Shown: piece by piece, positions 61,544-64,000 of the stretch
How the letters are laid out: each line of letters starts with the position of its first letter
How positions within the stretch are numbered: the stretch's first letter is position 1
Assembly: GCF_014192275.1 (NCBI RefSeq)
Contig: NZ_JACHXR010000002.1
Span: 186,001-250,000 of the forward strand
DNA: 64,000 nt
From: Halomonas stenophila
GTDB taxonomy: Bacteria > Pseudomonadota > Gammaproteobacteria > Pseudomonadales > Halomonadaceae
Direction: 5' to 3'
Made by a program: the position numbers and the translations under genes
The notes under the pieces: model-generated
The model's database searches: none
Seen by the model: the letters and a program-made list of their open reading frames with translations, nothing else
Told to the model about the DNA's origin: nothing

Positions 61544-63028
61544 TCAGCGCGGGTGCAGCCAGCTCGGCAACAGGCCGTAGGGATCGATCGGCTGGCTGGT
61601 GTCGTGGGGGACCCACAGCGCCGTCAGGCGCGCGAAGAGGCGCTCGTCCCGGCACTCGTCGAACAGCTCGGTGCAGCCCCCCACGAATTCGCCGCCGATG
61701 AAGATCTGCGGCAGCGTCAGCACGCCGGTACGGGCCCGCAGCACCGCCCGGATCCGGCCCCCCAGGTTGTCCTGCTGGTACTCCACGGCATCCAGGTCGA
61801 CGCTCTCGTAGGGGATGGCGTAGTGGCGCAGCAGCTTGCGGACCGACCAGCAGAACTCGCACCACTCCAGGGCGAACATCACCACCGGCTGGTGGGGATC
61901 GCCGATCAGCCGGTCGACCTCGGCCTCCGCCTCGCCGTCGGTGGCCGGCGTTGGTGCCGCCGCGGCGGGCGCCGGCGGGGCGGTGTCGAAGCGATAGCCG
62001 GGGGTCGAGCAGGACAGCAGGGTCTCCTCCTCGGTCATCTCGACGGGCACGTCCTCGAACAGCGGCGTGGACAGGTAGCGCTCGCCGGTGTCGGGCAGCA
62101 TGCACAGCAGGGTGGTGCCCGCCGGGGAGCGCTCGGCCACCTGCAGCGCCCCGGCGAAGGTGGCCCCGGCGGAGATCCCGACGAAGATGCCTTCCCGGCT
62201 GGCCAGGTCCCGGGCGCAGCGCAGGGCGTCCTTGCCGTTGATGGCCAGGTACTCGTCGATGCGATGCTCCGCGAGCACCGGCTCCACCAGTTGCGGGATG
62301 AAGTCCGGCGTCCAGCCCTGCATCAGGTGGGGCCGGAACTGCGAGTGGCTCTGGGCGTGGCCGCCGTCGGGGAGGCGTGCCTGGGGGATGCCGCTGGCCA
62401 GGATGGCGGCGTTGTCGGGCTCGCAGACCACGATGCGGGTGCGGGGGCTCTCGCGCTTGAGGACCCGGGAGACGCCGCTCAGGGTGCCGCCGGTACCGAA
62501 GCCGGTCACCCAGTGGTCCAGGGGCAGGTCGGCGAAGTCGCGAAGGATCTCGATGGCGGTGGTCCGCTCGTGGATCGCCGCGTTGGCCGGGTTCTCGAAC
62601 TGGCGGGACTGCCACCAGCCATGCTGCTCGGCGAGCTCGCGGGCCTTGGCGACCATGCCCGAGCCCTTCTCCGAGGCCGGGGTCAGCACCACCCGGGCGC
62701 CGAGGAAGCGCATCAGCTTGCGCCGCTCGACGCTGAAGTTCTCCGCCATGGTCACCACCAGCGGATAGCCCTTCTGGGCGCAGACCATGGCCAGGCCGAT
62801 GCCGGTGTTGCCGCTGGTGGCCTCGACCACCGTCTGCCCCGGCGACAGGTCGCCGCGGCGCTCGGCGTCCTCGATGACGCCGAGCGCCAGGCGGTCCTTG
62901 ACCGACCCCATGGGGTTGAAGGCCTCGATCTTGACGAACAGCGACACCCCCGGCGGGGCGAGGTTGTTGATGCGCACCACCGGGGTATTGCCGATCGTCT
63001 CGAGGATGTTCTGGTAGCGAAGGCTCAT
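61544..63028 (-). CDS. Cysteine synthase fused to glutaredoxin domain
   Basis: A 494-residue fusion. Residues 1-320 form a PLP-dependent cysteine synthase: NTPVVRINNL, NPMGSVKDRLAL with PLP lysine (about 44), EATSGNTGIGLA, GTGGTLSGVSRVLK, GISAGATFAGAL. After a proline/alanine-rich linker (about 345-370) comes a glutaredoxin-like domain with MFALEWCEFCWSVRKLL (CxxC, about 390) and TLPQIFIGGEFVGGCTELF (cis-Pro and GSH-site pattern). A single chain that makes cysteine and could reduce disulfides or respond to redox state. Convergent with argO. Confidence 0.9.
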   Translation of the reverse strand: MSLRYQNILETIGNTPVVRINNLAPPGVSLFVKIEAFNPMGSVKDRLALGVIEDAERRGDLSPGQTVVEATSGNTGIGLAMVCAQKGYPLVVTMAENFSVERRKLMRFLGARVVLTPASEKGSGMVAKARELAEQHGWWQSRQFENPANAAIHERTTAIEILRDFADLPLDHWVTGFGTGGTLSGVSRVLKRESPRTRIVVCEPDNAAILASGIPQARLPDGGHAQSHSQFRPHLMQGWTPDFIPQLVEPVLAEHRIDEYLAINGKDALRCARDLASREGIFVGISAGATFAGALQVAERSPAGTTLLCMLPDTGERYLSTPLFEDVPVEMTEEETLLSCSTPGYRFDTAPPAPAAAAPTPATDGEAEAEVDRLIGDPHQPVVMFALEWCEFCWSVRKLLRHYAIPYESVDLDAVEYQQDNLGGRIRAVLRARTGVLTLPQIFIGGEFVGGCTELFDECRDERLFARLTALWVPHDTSQPIDPYGLLPSWLHPR

Positions 63029-63398
63029 GGCGAGGGGCTCCCCGGACGTCCACGCTCACTGTAGGAAGGCCGGCTGGGCCTCGCCATAGTCTGTTCGGCT
63101 GAATCGAGGCGGAGGCGAACCAGCCGTGCGGGCCGCCCCGGGGCGGCCGTCGGACGGGCAAAGGAATGACAATGGCTGGACACCTCGTACGAGATCGCTT
63201 GATTCGCCGTAAGTCGACTGTCTCAGGGACACCCCTTTTTTGCGTTTTCCAACAGCACTAACTTAACTGGAAGGACTGAGAACGATGGCTCGCCCAGATG
63301 GGGGGTCAGCCTGGTTGCGTACGGGGAGGGCCGTCAGGGACGCGGGGTTCGGGCACCCATCCCCGGCGGCGCTTCTGGCGCATGAGGAGACCGATGCG
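63029..63398 (+). other. Upstream region of the LuxP-like gene
   Basis: Nothing coding is required here. An in-frame ATG at 63285, with GGAAGGA about ten bases upstream, would extend the following protein by 38 residues (MARPDGGSAWL...), but the signal peptide begins at 63399 with its own GAGGAG. No recognisable repeat or terminator beyond a six-T run near 63235. Confidence 0.4.
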
Positions 63399-64000
63399 AT
63401 GCAGGGTAGCCCGCCGAGACTCACCGGCCCGTTCGCCTGGTTCCTGATCCTGGCCCTGGTCGCCGGGCTCGGCGCGGGAGTGCCGGCCAGGGCGGAAAAC
63501 GAGTACATCCGGGTCGCGGACCATGTCGCCCGACACCCCGAGCAGCGGGCCCTGATGGCGCAGTTTGCCGAACGGGTGCACGCGCCGGCCGTGCCGCTGG
63601 CGACCCCGCCCGAGGCGCCCGTGCGTATCGCCGTCGTCTATCCGGGCCTGCAGACCTCGGACTACTGGCGGCGCAGCCTGGACGCCTTCGCGGCACGGTT
63701 GCGCCGACTCGAGGTGCCTCACGAGCTGAAGGCCTTCTTCTCCCGTCCCTCGGTGGACGTCGAACTGCAGGCGAGGCAACTGGCCGAGGCCCTGGCCTGG
63801 GAGCCGGACTACCTGGTCTTCACCCTGAATGCCCTGCCGCACAAGCGCATCATCGAGCGCTTGCTGGCCCGAGGGGAGCCCCGCCTGATCCTGCAGAACA
63901 TCACCACCCCCCTGGCCGAGTGGCAGGGCCACCTGCCGTTCCTGCACGTCGGCTTCGACCATGTCCAGGGCACCCGGCTGATCGCCGACTGGATGCTCGA
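63399..64000 (+). CDS. luxP: LuxP-like periplasmic binding protein, 3' end cut off
   Basis: Open to the window end (about 200 residues seen). Signal peptide MQGSPPRLTGPFAWFLILAL...PARA, then a mature periplasmic-binding-protein lobe: VRIAVVYPGLQTSDYWRRSL, FSRPSVDVELQARQLAEAL, YLVFTLNALPHKRIIERLL, LILQNITTPLAEWQ, HVGFDHVQGTRLIADWML. This follows Vibrio LuxP (the autoinducer-2 receptor) closely by memory. If right, the next gene may be a LuxQ-like sensor. GAGGAG (63384-63389) supports this start; see the upstream entry for the alternative. Confidence 0.8.
   Translation, partial: MQGSPPRLTGPFAWFLILALVAGLGAGVPARAENEYIRVADHVARHPEQRALMAQFAERVHAPAVPLATPPEAPVRIAVVYPGLQTSDYWRRSLDAFAARLRRLEVPHELKAFFSRPSVDVELQARQLAEALAWEPDYLVFTLNALPHKRIIERLLARGEPRLILQNITTPLAEWQGHLPFLHVGFDHVQGTRLIADWML

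Noticed and set aside
1..64000. CRISPR arrays, tRNA and rRNA genes, attachment sites
   Set aside because: No regularly spaced repeats, tRNA-like cloverleaf or rRNA sequence was seen on reading; a tool scan would be more reliable.

Overview
The window is GC-rich, mostly densely packed, and looks chromosomal from a gammaproteobacterium. A Halomonas-like halophile is my best guess. That rests on base composition, group 2 capsule genes (kpsC/kpsS), a divergent argP-argO pair, a DUF6064/DUF6789-type gene background and a LuxP-like protein. It is an inference; there is no rRNA to settle it. No rRNA, tRNA, CRISPR array or intact insertion sequence was seen.

Layout. (1) 1-1518: end of a nucleotide-sugar operon (rfbA, rfbC; dTDP-rhamnose precursors). 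(2) 1522-20146: the unusual part, ten genes on the + strand carrying about eleven ATP-grasp domains. Three are related to the sugar-transfer-associated type (two of them degenerate), one is TupA-like, and the others are of the cyanophycin-synthetase/GshF type. Several of these carry C-terminal acylphosphatase domains. The set also holds an enolase-superfamily protein lacking metal ligands, a 1218-residue ATP-grasp/CapA/MurF-like fusion, and a 45-residue membrane peptide. A lower-GC core (about 9.6-17.95 kb) includes a decayed IS30-family transposase remnant. (3) 20146-29193: five overlapping or closely spaced genes for large glycosyltransferases, several with repeated short WYL-type modules; one is fused to an AlgX/AlgJ-like domain. 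(4) 29390-31115 (minus): a phosphotransferase-fold kinase and a GNAT acetyltransferase. (5) 31304-47373 (minus): a tightly coupled operon kpsC-kpsS-SDR-sulfatase/LTA-synthase-like-reducing PKS-alpha-oxoamine synthase-autotransporter barrel. Its content recalls the rkp-1 region of Sinorhizobium and suggests a capsule lipid anchor. (6) 47900-64000: mixed housekeeping and accessory genes (GCS2-type ligase, EEP nuclease, aldo/keto reductase, FtsH paralogue, LD-carboxypeptidase, PhzF, GGDEF protein, argP/argO, cysteine synthase-glutaredoxin fusion, LuxP-like binding protein cut by the window end).

How it may work together (inference). Sugar precursors and glycosyltransferases build a polysaccharide, KpsC/KpsS and the PKS/oxoamine-synthase set provide a lipid terminus, and the ATP-grasp/Mur/CapA set could make or attach amino-acid chains. 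The product would be a peptide-decorated capsule comparable in concept to teichuronopeptide, poly-gamma-glutamate or cyanophycin. The strongest candidate for a novel system is 5021-20146. Its marks are a CphA-like enzyme with a CapA domain between ligase domains, ligases fused to domains that hydrolyse acyl phosphates, and intact and degenerate copies side by side.
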